Source: Bacteroides bouchesdurhonensis (lineage in GTDB: Bacteria; Bacteroidota; Bacteroidia; Bacteroidales; Bacteroidaceae). Taken from it: 64,000 bases of DNA. The first letter of the stretch is position 1; each line of letters starts with the position of its first letter. The notes below the pieces were generated by a model. That model saw only the letters and a program-made list of their open reading frames with translations. It ran no database searches and was not told the DNA's origin. The stretch spans positions 2,582,577-2,646,576 of the forward strand of contig NZ_LT707006.1 of NCBI RefSeq assembly GCF_900155865.1. Direction: 5' to 3'. Shown here one piece after another: positions 42,251 through 50,053 of the stretch. The translations under genes and the position numbers were made by a program.

Positions 42251-43744
42251 ATGACAACATTAAAAGCAATGGTGAGAAAGCCGAGAACAGACGGTCTTTA
42301 CTCAGTGTACATCCGAATCGTACACAACCGCAAGCCCGGTTACATCAAGACAGATAAAATTGTCGATGCGAACCATGTATCTAATGGTGAAATTACAGAC
42401 CCGGTAGTGAATGAATTCTGTGCCATGATCATCAGGCAATACAGTGACCGACTGAATAGAGTTGATGCTTCTCTTTGGAGCGTCAGCGAAGTCGTAGATT
42501 ATTTGCTAAAGGCAGATGAAGAACTCTGCTTTAGCGAATATGCTCAATTTTTCATCAGAAAGATTGAATCAGAGGGGCGAGACCGTACCGCAAAGAACTA
42601 CAAACTTGCCGTCTGCCATCTTGAACGCTATCTGGGAACAACCCAAATCATGTTTGGGCACATGTCATCCACTGTATTGAAAAAGTGGATTGAGTCTCTT
42701 GCCTTGACCAACAGAGCCAAAGAAATGTACCCTACTTGCATCCGGCAAATTTTTAACAGTGCGATAACGGAGTACAACGACGAGGAGCGTGACATAGTGC
42801 GTATCAAGTTCAATCCTTGGCATAAGATTAAAATTCCCAAGGCAGACACAACATTAAAGCGGGCCATCAGTGCGGAGGCTTGTCGTGAGTTCTTCAATCG
42901 ACCGCTCCCTGTAAGCAAAATGATTTCATCTCTGCCGGAATTGGGAAGAGACGTAGCACTCCTTTCTATTTGTTTAGGTGGAATGAATTCCGTTGACCTG
43001 TATGAACTTAAAAAGATAAATTACCGCAATGGTATCATTAGCTATAAGAGAGCAAAGGTTCGGAACAGTCGTCGAGACGAGGGATATATGGAAATGAGGG
43101 TTGAGCCTTTTATCCAATCCACCTTTGACAAGTATCTTTCTACTGATGAAAATGAAGAATACCTGTTTAACTTTCATAGCAGATACAGCAATTCGGACAG
43201 CTTCAATGCCAATGTAAATATCGGTATTCGGAAAATATGTAAAGATATGGGTATGACAAAAGATGATTGCTATCGTTTTTATACCTTTAGGCATACATGG
43301 GCTACTATTGCACAAAACGATTGTCATGCCAATCTCTATGAAGTAGCATTTGGCATGAATCACAGTCATGGGTTTAAGGTCACAAGAGGTTATGTGAAAT
43401 TAGATTTCACTCCGGCATGGGAACTCAATGCGAAGATTATTGATTTCATTTTCTTTAGTGACGAGAAAAGTAAGCAAGGTAAGGCTCTTGACCTTGAAGA
43501 ATCCAAAGATGCTCTGTTCCGTATATCTCCCAAGAGAATGATTTACGGACGTGCCTATTTCAAAGGTAAAATAGTTGGCGAGCTGACCGATGTAGGTTTT
43601 AGCAATGTAGATGAAGTAATAGACCGACTTGCCAAACAACTGCCCAAAGACATCCCTACCGGCTGTAACGTCCAGTTCCGTTTAGTAAACTGCGACACAC
43701 AGAAAGAAGCGGTCTATGAAAGAAGCAAAGGCAAAGGGTTTTAG
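42251..43744 (+). CDS. int: Tyrosine recombinase (integrase) with C-terminal extension
   Basis: A 497-residue site-specific recombinase. It has an arm-binding-like N-terminus (residues 1-95), a SAM-like core-binding domain (about 100-200; RTAKNYKLAVCHLERYL) and a catalytic domain (about 215-410). The latter holds the box YTFRHTWATIA (HxxR region written here as RHTW), a conserved MNHSHGFKVTRGYVK and the nucleophile Tyr in RGYV. The usual first Arg (as in LRGM or GLRxSEL) is not obvious: the sequence reads CLGGMNSVDL. About 85 extra residues follow the catalytic domain (GRAYFKGKIVGELTDVGF). This length and tail differ from IntDOT. It likely integrates ICE-2. Confidence 0.9.
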   Translation: MTTLKAMVRKPRTDGLYSVYIRIVHNRKPGYIKTDKIVDANHVSNGEITDPVVNEFCAMIIRQYSDRLNRVDASLWSVSEVVDYLLKADEELCFSEYAQFFIRKIESEGRDRTAKNYKLAVCHLERYLGTTQIMFGHMSSTVLKKWIESLALTNRAKEMYPTCIRQIFNSAITEYNDEERDIVRIKFNPWHKIKIPKADTTLKRAISAEACREFFNRPLPVSKMISSLPELGRDVALLSICLGGMNSVDLYELKKINYRNGIISYKRAKVRNSRRDEGYMEMRVEPFIQSTFDKYLSTDENEEYLFNFHSRYSNSDSFNANVNIGIRKICKDMGMTKDDCYRFYTFRHTWATIAQNDCHANLYEVAFGMNHSHGFKVTRGYVKLDFTPAWELNAKIIDFIFFSDEKSKQGKALDLEESKDALFRISPKRMIYGRAYFKGKIVGELTDVGFSNVDEVIDRLAKQLPKDIPTGCNVQFRLVNCDTQKEAVYERSKGKGF

Positions 43745-43803
43745 CCTACTGAACGGAGAAACACCTCATTAACAGAGAGGGAAAATTTAGCACATCTTCC
43801 ACT

Positions 43804-43838
43804 AAGCCGTATTCGTCATTTCTTGATGGGTACGGCTT
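43804..43838. terminator. Terminator after the integrase gene
   Basis: AAGCCGTA (43804-43811) pairs with TACGGCTT (43831-43838), with an inner CGTCA/TGATG pairing and a following T run. It lies between the integrase gene and the convergent small membrane gene and can serve both. Confidence 0.7.
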
Positions 43839-43841
43839 TTA

Positions 43842-44057
43842 TCATCCCTCTTCCCTATGGTTGGGTGGTACCACATTCGCAATGGCAAGGGTGAAAGCCA
43901 GCACCAATCCCTTCCACAAAAGGGCAAAGAAAGACTTGACCAACCACCAAGCCAGCGCAAACAGCTTCTTGACAAGCCATATCGCAAACCTACACAGATA
44001 CGCGGCAATCAGAATGACCGGTAACAGGTATATTATCAATAACAATTCAAATAACAT
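43842..44057 (-). CDS. Small membrane protein
   Basis: A 71-residue hydrophobic protein with two or three membrane segments (MLFELLLIIYLLPVILIAAY, FAIWLVKKLFALAWWLVKSF, LLWKGLVLAFTLAIANVV) and many Trp and Lys residues. No family is recognised. Its start follows no clear ribosome site. It stands alone, opposite to the integrase and mobilisation genes. The composition suits a real gene, but a chance frame cannot be excluded. Confidence 0.5.
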   Translation of the reverse strand: MLFELLLIIYLLPVILIAAYLCRFAIWLVKKLFALAWWLVKSFFALLWKGLVLAFTLAIANVVPPNHREEG

Positions 44058-44890
44058 GATACTCCATTTTAGTGTGTACTAACTTCTATTCTTACAGGTA
44101 TTTTACTATATAAATGTAGTAAAAATCAGCGATATACAGAAATATGCCGACTATTATTTTCGGAGAAATTTGACATTTTTATCTTGTTTCCCGGCTTCTG
44201 TTATTCCTGATTTTTCGGTGATAATACCTCCAAACATCCGGCATCACCATTCATCCGTTGGTGCGTATTCAGTTTATTGGCTTCTCTGTATTTTTGATGT
44301 GGATGACATCGGATATACCGATACACATTTCCCTCTTAGTCAGAATAACTTGTGTTCAAAGTAGCAGGGTATCGTTATATCGGGAGCGATATATTATCCA
44401 CTCCCATATCTTGCGAAACTAAAGTTTCTCGGTTGTCCGTAATCATGATTTTGAGGTAACATAGAACTAAACCGCTTGGGAATATGAAACAATGTCCACC
44501 CGATTCTTTTATTCAAGTAATCCGGTAAACAAACCGCTTCGTGCTTCCGAAAACCAGCATCGGCTATCCCGACACATCGGAAACCAAGGTGCAAGCGTTC
44601 TCGGACATCCGCTTCTTGAAACTCTGGCTGCAATGACAAGCCACCCAAAGTATTCTGTTGCCAATTTCATTGCATGGCGCATGGTTGTGGTAATTTTGGT
44701 TCAGGAATGACCCCGGAAGGCATCGAACTGCGTTACAGGATTTGTCAAGCAAGTTGTACCCTTGTGGCCGCAAAACGGAGTTTCGCATCCCAAGGGTGAC
44801 TTGCCGACTGCTCCGCATCGGGGCGATTTCATCGCTGTTTCGCCTTGCGAAAAGTGTAACCGGAATATCAACCAACTAAAATATCATGAT
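44058..44890. other. Gene-free control region before the mobilisation genes, possible oriT
   Basis: No supported gene lies in this 833-base stretch. It contains inverted repeats that could be operators: ATCGG/CCGAT at 44308-44322 and ATATCG/CGATAT at 44377-44392. A longer imperfect one (GCAAGT..ACCTTG / CAAGGGTGACTTGC, 44750-44804) lies about 90 bases ahead of the mobilisation accessory gene. In Bacteroidetes elements the transfer origin usually lies just upstream of the mob genes, so this last repeat is the best oriT candidate. Confidence 0.5.
44750..44804. other. oriT: Candidate origin of transfer (oriT) inverted repeat
   Basis: The arms 44750-44764 and 44791-44804 pair with one bulge around a GC-rich loop. 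Next to it are GGGCGAT/ATCGC and TTTCGCC/GGCGAAA-like words (44820-44860). The location just upstream of the relaxosome and relaxase genes fits an oriT. The nick site cannot be recognised. Confidence 0.4.
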
Positions 44891-45277
44891 ATGAAGAACC
44901 AAAAGACAAAGTACGTCAAGATAAGAGTGACATTGGACGAAGCAGCTCAGATTAAGGACAAAGCGGCTTCCTACACCTCCATAACCCACTATGTGCGCTC
45001 CGCACTGGCAGAGTATTCCAACACCAATGCCAAACAAAGGCTTGAACTCATCAACGAACTCGGTTCATTTTACCGAAAGTTCCAGAACGAACTGTCTTGG
45101 GCAGGTGGAAACCTGAACCAGTCGGTCAAACGGGCCAATGAACTGGCGGTAGCCGGATTGCTTGCGCCCAGCTATATCCAAGAGGTCTTGTTACCTACCA
45201 TCCGGGTAACCCAAGAAACACTTTACAAGCTAAAACGTGAACTGGATAAGGTTACGAAAGAGGCCACCAAGCTCTGA
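44891..45277 (+). CDS. mobA: Mobilisation accessory (relaxosome) protein, MobA/MobC-like
   Basis: A 128-residue DNA-binding protein expected to help the relaxase at oriT. The N-terminus has the ribbon-helix-helix pattern of relaxosome proteins (KYVKIRVTLDEAAQIKDKAA, then YVRSALAEYS), and the rest is helical (NELSWAGGNLNQSVKRANEL, a family hallmark, then a C-terminal coiled region). I place the start at the ATG at 44891; the open frame continues upstream without an ATG to 44762. The relaxase gene begins 87 bases later. In Bacteroides usage the name is MobA; other systems call it MobC. Confidence 0.85.
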   Translation: MKNQKTKYVKIRVTLDEAAQIKDKAASYTSITHYVRSALAEYSNTNAKQRLELINELGSFYRKFQNELSWAGGNLNQSVKRANELAVAGLLAPSYIQEVLLPTIRVTQETLYKLKRELDKVTKEATKL

Positions 45278-45364
45278 ATATCCCCATACCTTATTACATA
45301 GAACCTCGGAATCCGAATACTCGGTTATCAAGAGTACCAAGACTACTAATAAACAGAACCCAAG

Positions 45365-46933
45365 ATGATAGCAACCATATTACCCGGAAGCCCGAACTTC
45401 CATGCTGTCGGTTACAATGAACGGAAAGTCTCGAAAGGTGTAGCCCGACTGATTGAGATGCAAAACTTCGGCACACTCGGAACATTCGGTAAACCTACCC
45501 CCGATGAACTGGTCAAGTATCTCCAAGAATACACTTCCCGGAACAACCGAATCCAGAAAGCACAATTCCATGTTGCCATATCGTGCAAAGGCCACGAACT
45601 GTCGGAATCGGAGTTGCTGGAGTTCGCGTACCGTTATCTCTCGGAAATGGGATATGCGGAAGCCGGGCAACCTCTGCTCATCTATTCCCATTACGACACC
45701 GACAACACTCACCTGCACATCGTCACCTCACGGATTGAGCCCGATGGCAGGAAGATAGTCCACGACCACGAGCGGAGACGTTCCCAAGAAGCCATTGACC
45801 GCATACTCGGAAACGACAGAAGGCAAAAGACCGACAAGGCTGTGGATGTCGCCAAGCAATACACCTTCTCTTCCTTCGCCCAGTTTAAGGCAGTCCTCAC
45901 CTCGATGGGCTATGAAGTCTATCAGAAGAACGGCAAGGTATGTGTCAAACATGGTGGCAAGGTACAGAAAGAACTCTCTCTTTCCGAAATCGAAGCATTG
46001 TTCAAAGGCGGCTACCGGGACAGGGCACGCTGCCGCCAACTCAGAAGCATCCTAAAAAAGTACCGGGATGTAAGCTCCACCAAAGAAGAACTGCAAAAGG
46101 AACTGAAAAGCAAGTTCGGCATCGACCTCGTCTTCTTCGGCAAGAAAGATGCGGCATACGGCTACATGATTGTTGACCATGCGAACAAGACTGTCATCAA
46201 CGGGGCAAGGGTTCTGGCAATGGACGAACTGCTGGACTTCGCCACCCCGGAGCAACGCTTCGACCGCATTGAGGACTTCATAGACCGGCTTCTGACACTC
46301 AACCCCAAGATTACGCAGGGCGAGATATACAAGAAGCTCCGCAAACAGCGGGCCTATATAAAGAAAGGTGTCATCTATTCATACGATGGCAAGTCCCGAC
46401 CCCTGAAAGCGTTTATGGCGGAAACCATCGACCGGAACAACCGCATCGAGCGAGTGGAACAGTTCAAGCCCATGACCGAGGCGGAACGGGATATGCTCTG
46501 CAAAATCTTCAAGGTGAACCGCCCCGAACTTGTTTCCCTCTCGCCGGACAGACCGCAATCCCATACGGATGCCGTCAACCAGCTGCATGAAATCTTTGCC
46601 GACAAGGAAGCGGCCACTTCGACCAGAAGCCGCCTCCGTGAAGAAGGGTTCATTATACGCCAAGAGGAAGATACGGTCTATGCCATCGACTTCAAACGGC
46701 ATATACTGATAGACCTGAACGCGGAAGGATTCAACGTGGAATTGCTGCAACGCAAGCCGAAGATAAACAAACAGACTAAATCTCAGCAAGCGACTCCAAA
46801 ATCCCAAAAACTTTTACGCCATGCCGGACTACGTGATGCCGGAGGCGGCAGCCAGAGCGAGAAACGGGAATGGGAAGTCGGGCATAACGGCAATTACGAT
46901 GAGATTGATGACGGGCGCACATTGAAACGATAG
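45365..46933 (+). CDS. mobB: Relaxase (MobB, MOBP-type mobilisation nuclease)
   Basis: The relaxase cuts one strand at oriT, stays bound to its 5' end and is led into the recipient. The 522-residue protein carries the relaxase domain in its first 170 residues: an N-terminal YNERKVSKGVARLI with a candidate active Tyr, then the three-histidine motif region YSHYDTDNTHLHIVTSRI near residue 120 (HxD-x-HLH). The remaining 350 residues are charged and helical, with a possible partner-binding function, and the last 60 are polar and low in order. It has the same strand as the mob accessory gene before it and is followed by a gap of 194 bases. Confidence 0.92.
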   Translation: MIATILPGSPNFHAVGYNERKVSKGVARLIEMQNFGTLGTFGKPTPDELVKYLQEYTSRNNRIQKAQFHVAISCKGHELSESELLEFAYRYLSEMGYAEAGQPLLIYSHYDTDNTHLHIVTSRIEPDGRKIVHDHERRRSQEAIDRILGNDRRQKTDKAVDVAKQYTFSSFAQFKAVLTSMGYEVYQKNGKVCVKHGGKVQKELSLSEIEALFKGGYRDRARCRQLRSILKKYRDVSSTKEELQKELKSKFGIDLVFFGKKDAAYGYMIVDHANKTVINGARVLAMDELLDFATPEQRFDRIEDFIDRLLTLNPKITQGEIYKKLRKQRAYIKKGVIYSYDGKSRPLKAFMAETIDRNNRIERVEQFKPMTEAERDMLCKIFKVNRPELVSLSPDRPQSHTDAVNQLHEIFADKEAATSTRSRLREEGFIIRQEEDTVYAIDFKRHILIDLNAEGFNVELLQRKPKINKQTKSQQATPKSQKLLRHAGLRDAGGGSQSEKREWEVGHNGNYDEIDDGRTLKR

Positions 46934-47094
46934 CCCAAAACAACGTGGGAAGATCTGGGAATGGACTTTCTCACGTTACTATTTTGGCCACTTCCACCCC
47001 GCAAACCTGAGTTTCCCACCATTACAATCATTCGGAAACCCCAACCGAAAGCGCATAAATGTTGCGAATTTCGTTTTCCGGGTTACGGAGAATC

Positions 47095-47102
47095 TAATTT
47101 TG
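47095..47102 (+). promoter_or_regulatory. Candidate promoter box of the ICE-2 transfer operon
   Basis: TAATTTTG matches the TAnnTTTG box, 25 bases ahead of the ParA start. The -33 part is not clear. If used, transcription would start near 47109 and read the whole transfer operon. Confidence 0.45.
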
Positions 47103-47127
47103 TTGTGTAATTAAACCCGCATACGAA

Positions 47128-47904
47128 ATGATACAGACACCGGTTATCGTGACATTCGCCAACCAAAAAGGAGGAGTCGGCAAGACCACCCTCTGCGTGA
47201 CCTTCGCCAACTATCTGGTGACGAAGGGTGTCCGTGTGGTGGTCATCGACTGCGATTTCCAGCACTCCATCATGAAGTGCCGCAAGGCGGACATCAAGAA
47301 GTACGGAGAACAGCCGATGCCCTACGAAGTATGGGATTGCGAAGCCACTGACAAGGACATGATGGTTTCCCTGATGGAGAAGCTGCACAACGACCCGGAG
47401 ATAGACATCGTGCTGATGGATTCGCCCGGCAGCCTGAAAGCCGAAGGACTGGTGCCGATGTTCGTCAACTCGGACATCATCGTCGTCCCGTTCCATTACG
47501 ACCTGATGACCGTCCCCTCCACCGCCAGCTTCCTGCTGTTCGTTGACCGCCTGAAGAAAGCCGTGGGCGACCGGATGAAGGCAAGGCTCTTCATTATCCC
47601 CAACCTGAATGACGGCAGGGTCGGCAAACGGGCGGAACTGGTGCTCTGGGAAAACGCCAGAGACACCTTCTCCAACTACGGGTACGTGACGGCGAAGATA
47701 CCCAAACGGGCGGATATGGAACGGTTCAGCACAATGGCGGCGTTGGACATGCAGGCAAGCATCGTCACCCCGGTCTTTGAGAAAATCTATACCGCCATCT
47801 TCGATACGGCAAAGCCCATCCGGGAAATAGAACTCACCGGCATCCAACTGACGGAGAACCTGAATCCCAAACCGCAGAAGAAAGAAGACAAGAATAATCA
47901 GTAA
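47128..47904 (+). CDS. traA: ParA/Soj-type ATPase (TraA)
   Basis: A 258-residue P-loop ATPase of the ParA family. Deviant Walker A is FANQKGGVGKTTLC (residues 10-23), Walker A' is VVVIDCDFQHS, and Walker B is VLMDSPGSLKAE. In Bacteroidetes ICEs this gene heads the tra operon and may help place or maintain the element or the transfer complex. No ParB-like gene is next to it. The following tra gene starts 20 bases later. Confidence 0.92.
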   Translation: MIQTPVIVTFANQKGGVGKTTLCVTFANYLVTKGVRVVVIDCDFQHSIMKCRKADIKKYGEQPMPYEVWDCEATDKDMMVSLMEKLHNDPEIDIVLMDSPGSLKAEGLVPMFVNSDIIVVPFHYDLMTVPSTASFLLFVDRLKKAVGDRMKARLFIIPNLNDGRVGKRAELVLWENARDTFSNYGYVTAKIPKRADMERFSTMAALDMQASIVTPVFEKIYTAIFDTAKPIREIELTGIQLTENLNPKPQKKEDKNNQ

Positions 47905-47924
47905 TCACCCATAATCAGAACGCA

Positions 47925-48302
47925 ATGGCAAATATCATTCCTGAAATAGACGACCTTACCAAAGGCATCAATGACCCCGACATGATTCTGGCGGGTACAC
48001 AAGAGACAGAAGAACCGCAATCACAGGCAGACACCCAATCCTCTTTGCCCCTTGACGACTGTTGGGAGAGCTTCCTGAACTATCTGGAATCTTCCGGCAC
48101 ACGGGACGACAAGGCAGAGCGGCTGGTATGCAAGTTGGACCGTGACCTTGCCGATTCCCTCGATGACTGCGACATCCACAACCGCTGCCGTTCCGATTTG
48201 GTGAACGCCATCGTCAGGGCCTTCTTTGAGACATTCCTGCCCCAACTGGCACAATACAAGAGAGAGAAGAAGTCACTGTTTATGAACCTCAAACAGAATT
48301 GA
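47925..48302 (+). CDS. TraB-position protein (DUF3408-like)
   Basis: A 125-residue acidic protein with a disordered N-terminal 45 residues (rich in Glu, Gln and Ser) and a helical C-terminal domain (CDIHNRCRSDLVNAIVRAFF). The position between ParA and the HTH gene matches TraB of CTnDOT-type operons, which often has a DUF3408 domain. I see only general resemblance to that domain, so the family name is tentative. It may partner ParA as a centromere-type or adaptor protein. Confidence 0.65.
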   Translation: MANIIPEIDDLTKGINDPDMILAGTQETEEPQSQADTQSSLPLDDCWESFLNYLESSGTRDDKAERLVCKLDRDLADSLDDCDIHNRCRSDLVNAIVRAFFETFLPQLAQYKREKKSLFMNLKQN

Positions 48303-48306
48303 TACC

Positions 48307-48894
48307 ATGAGACATCACAAATGGACGGAGGAAAAACTGTCCGCCCTTGCCAAACTCTTCCCCGTAGAATCAACGAAGCATACGGCAACCGTCCTGCAAA
48401 TGAGCGTCACGGCGGTAAAAGGCAAAGCCAAGGAACTGGGCCTTAAAAAAGAGACCAAGTCGGAATGGGCGAAACGTGCGGACTATGTGCGCAGCCACTT
48501 CTACCATTGCTCGTTATCCGAAATGGCGGGCAAACTGGGCATCAGCAGGACATCCGTCATCCGCATCATCGAAAAGCTGGGACTCAAACGCACCAAGGAA
48601 CAGAACTTCCAAGTGACCTCCCGTGTCCGCAGTGAAATCATTCGCAGGGAAAGGCGGCACGTGCTTTTCGGATTGGCCCCGGTCACCAAAATCAAGGTGG
48701 TGTCGAACAGGGCGCGTATTCAGATCCGGGCGCAGTTGAAATCCATCGGCTATATCGTAAGCCGGGATTCCAACACGCTGTACTACACCGATAAGATTGA
48801 ACGGAAAGGCAATCTGGAAACCCGTGGCATCCGGCAAGGGCTTCGTTTCCTGCCTTTTTCCGAGAGAGAGCCATTCATATTGACAGCCATATAA
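48307..48894 (+). CDS. Helix-turn-helix protein of the transfer operon
   Basis: A 195-residue basic protein that appears to contain two tandem DNA-binding parts: KWTEEKLSALAKLFPVES with VLQMSVTAVKGKAKELGL in the first 45 residues, and MAGKLGISRTSVIRIIEKLG at about 75-95. The last 80 residues have mixed structure. It lies 4 bases after the previous gene and 11 bases before the next, all in the tra operon. It may regulate transfer genes or bind oriT. Position fits TraC, but similarity cannot be claimed. Confidence 0.7.
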   Translation: MRHHKWTEEKLSALAKLFPVESTKHTATVLQMSVTAVKGKAKELGLKKETKSEWAKRADYVRSHFYHCSLSEMAGKLGISRTSVIRIIEKLGLKRTKEQNFQVTSRVRSEIIRRERRHVLFGLAPVTKIKVVSNRARIQIRAQLKSIGYIVSRDSNTLYYTDKIERKGNLETRGIRQGLRFLPFSEREPFILTAI

Positions 48895-48905
48895 AAAAGA
48901 GAACC

Positions 48906-49301
48906 ATGCAATACGGACAAATAGTATTTCTTCTCTTCGTGGTACTGCTGTTCTACTACGCCGCCCTGATTGTGATGGACATCCTACGGGCAAAGGCAGC
49001 GCAAGCGGCAGAACAGGAAAACCACACCGAGGAAGACATAGACATATCGGATGAAGCGCAGACCTTCAAGCCCGTCAAGGTCAGCCGTGACGAACCGGGA
49101 AAACAGAACGATGGCTCAGAAAACGATAAGCCCAAAGAGGATGATGGTGAAGAGAAGCCTTCACAACCTTCCGGCTATCGGGAAGCCATCATGACAGACG
49201 GTATTTTAGTAGAAAACCTCATGGTTGAAATCGAGCGGTTGGTGGAAACCGGCTCCTGCGATTTAGGTGCCGTCATCTTCAACTGCGAAAACGCACGATA
49301 A
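48906..49301 (+). CDS. TraD-position membrane protein
   Basis: A 131-residue protein with one N-terminal membrane segment (VFLLFVVLLFYYAALIVMDIL in part), followed by a charged, acidic linker (EENHTEEDIDISDEAQ-like) and a C-terminal helical part (LVENLMVEIERLVETGS). It follows the HTH gene by 11 bases and precedes the DUF4134 gene by about 60. It fits TraD of CTnDOT-like operons by location. Function unknown; probably a small cytoplasm-facing membrane part of the transfer complex. Confidence 0.68.
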   Translation: MQYGQIVFLLFVVLLFYYAALIVMDILRAKAAQAAEQENHTEEDIDISDEAQTFKPVKVSRDEPGKQNDGSENDKPKEDDGEEKPSQPSGYREAIMTDGILVENLMVEIERLVETGSCDLGAVIFNCENAR

Positions 49302-49362
49302 TAACCGTTCCTTTAGCGACACCTGTTCCTTTGGCGATAGAATCCATTAATCATTTTATAAG

Positions 49363-49719
49363 ATGAAACAAGTAAAGAAAAAAGTACAATGCGCATGGGA
49401 GCGTTTCTTGGGCTCCAAGTTCGCTCGGAACAGTGTCGTGGCACTCTGCGCACTCACCGTATCAGTCGGTGAAGCGATGGCTTCGAGTAAAGGGGCGGCC
49501 GGTTTTACCAAGGCGACACAGGAAGTCAGCTCGTACCAGACACCCGTCTCCAACCTGATGAAAGCCATTGCAGCGGTCATTGTCCTGGTTGGAGCGTTCA
49601 ATGTCTATTTCAAGATGCAGAACGGTGATCAGGATGTAAAAAAGACCATCATGCTGACCATCGGCGGCTGTATCGCGTTCATCGCATTGTCAGAGGCTCT
49701 GCCGCTGTTCTTTAAGTAG
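49363..49719 (+). CDS. traE: Conjugal transfer protein TraE (DUF4134)
   Basis: A 118-residue membrane protein of the DUF4134 family. It starts with a basic segment and a signal/membrane stretch (VVALCALTVSVGEAMASSKG), then a second and third membrane part (MKAIAAVIVLVGAFNVYFKM, IMLTIGGCIAFIALSEAL). The family is thought to resemble VirB2 pilin-like parts of other type IV systems. It is followed by the DUF4133 gene after 26 bases, the standard order TraE-TraF. Confidence 0.92.
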   Translation: MKQVKKKVQCAWERFLGSKFARNSVVALCALTVSVGEAMASSKGAAGFTKATQEVSSYQTPVSNLMKAIAAVIVLVGAFNVYFKMQNGDQDVKKTIMLTIGGCIAFIALSEALPLFFK

Positions 49720-49745
49720 TTGCAATACAGAAAAGGCATACCATC

Positions 49746-50036
49746 ATGGCGATGAATCAGGAGGGCTACCCCGTCTTCAAGGGCTTGCAAAAACCGTTGG
49801 AATTCATGGGCATACGCGGACGGTTCCTCACGCTGTCGGCTGCGGCTGTCGGCGTGTCATTTGTCGGCTTTATCGTATTCTCCATAGTCTTGGGCAAGCT
49901 CGCCGGTTTCATCGCCATGCTGGTCATGGCGGTTGCCGGACTGGTGACGATTTACATCAAGCAGCGTGGCGGACTACATAACAAGAAACGGCACAAAGGC
50001 ATCTTTGTCTACAAAGGCCTGAGGCATCATTCATAA
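49746..50036 (+). CDS. traF: Conjugal transfer protein TraF (DUF4133)
   Basis: A 96-residue protein of the DUF4133 family, VirB3-like: an N-terminal amphipathic part (PVFKGLQKPLEFMGIRGRF), two membrane segments (LSAAAVGVSFVGFIVFSIVL, FIAMLVMAVAGLVTIYI) and a basic C-terminus (HNKKRHKGIFVYKGLRHH). VirB3-like proteins pair with the VirB4-like ATPase TraG, whose gene starts 17 bases later. Confidence 0.92.
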   Translation: MAMNQEGYPVFKGLQKPLEFMGIRGRFLTLSAAAVGVSFVGFIVFSIVLGKLAGFIAMLVMAVAGLVTIYIKQRGGLHNKKRHKGIFVYKGLRHHS

Positions 50037-50053
50037 AACAAATTCAAAAGGAT

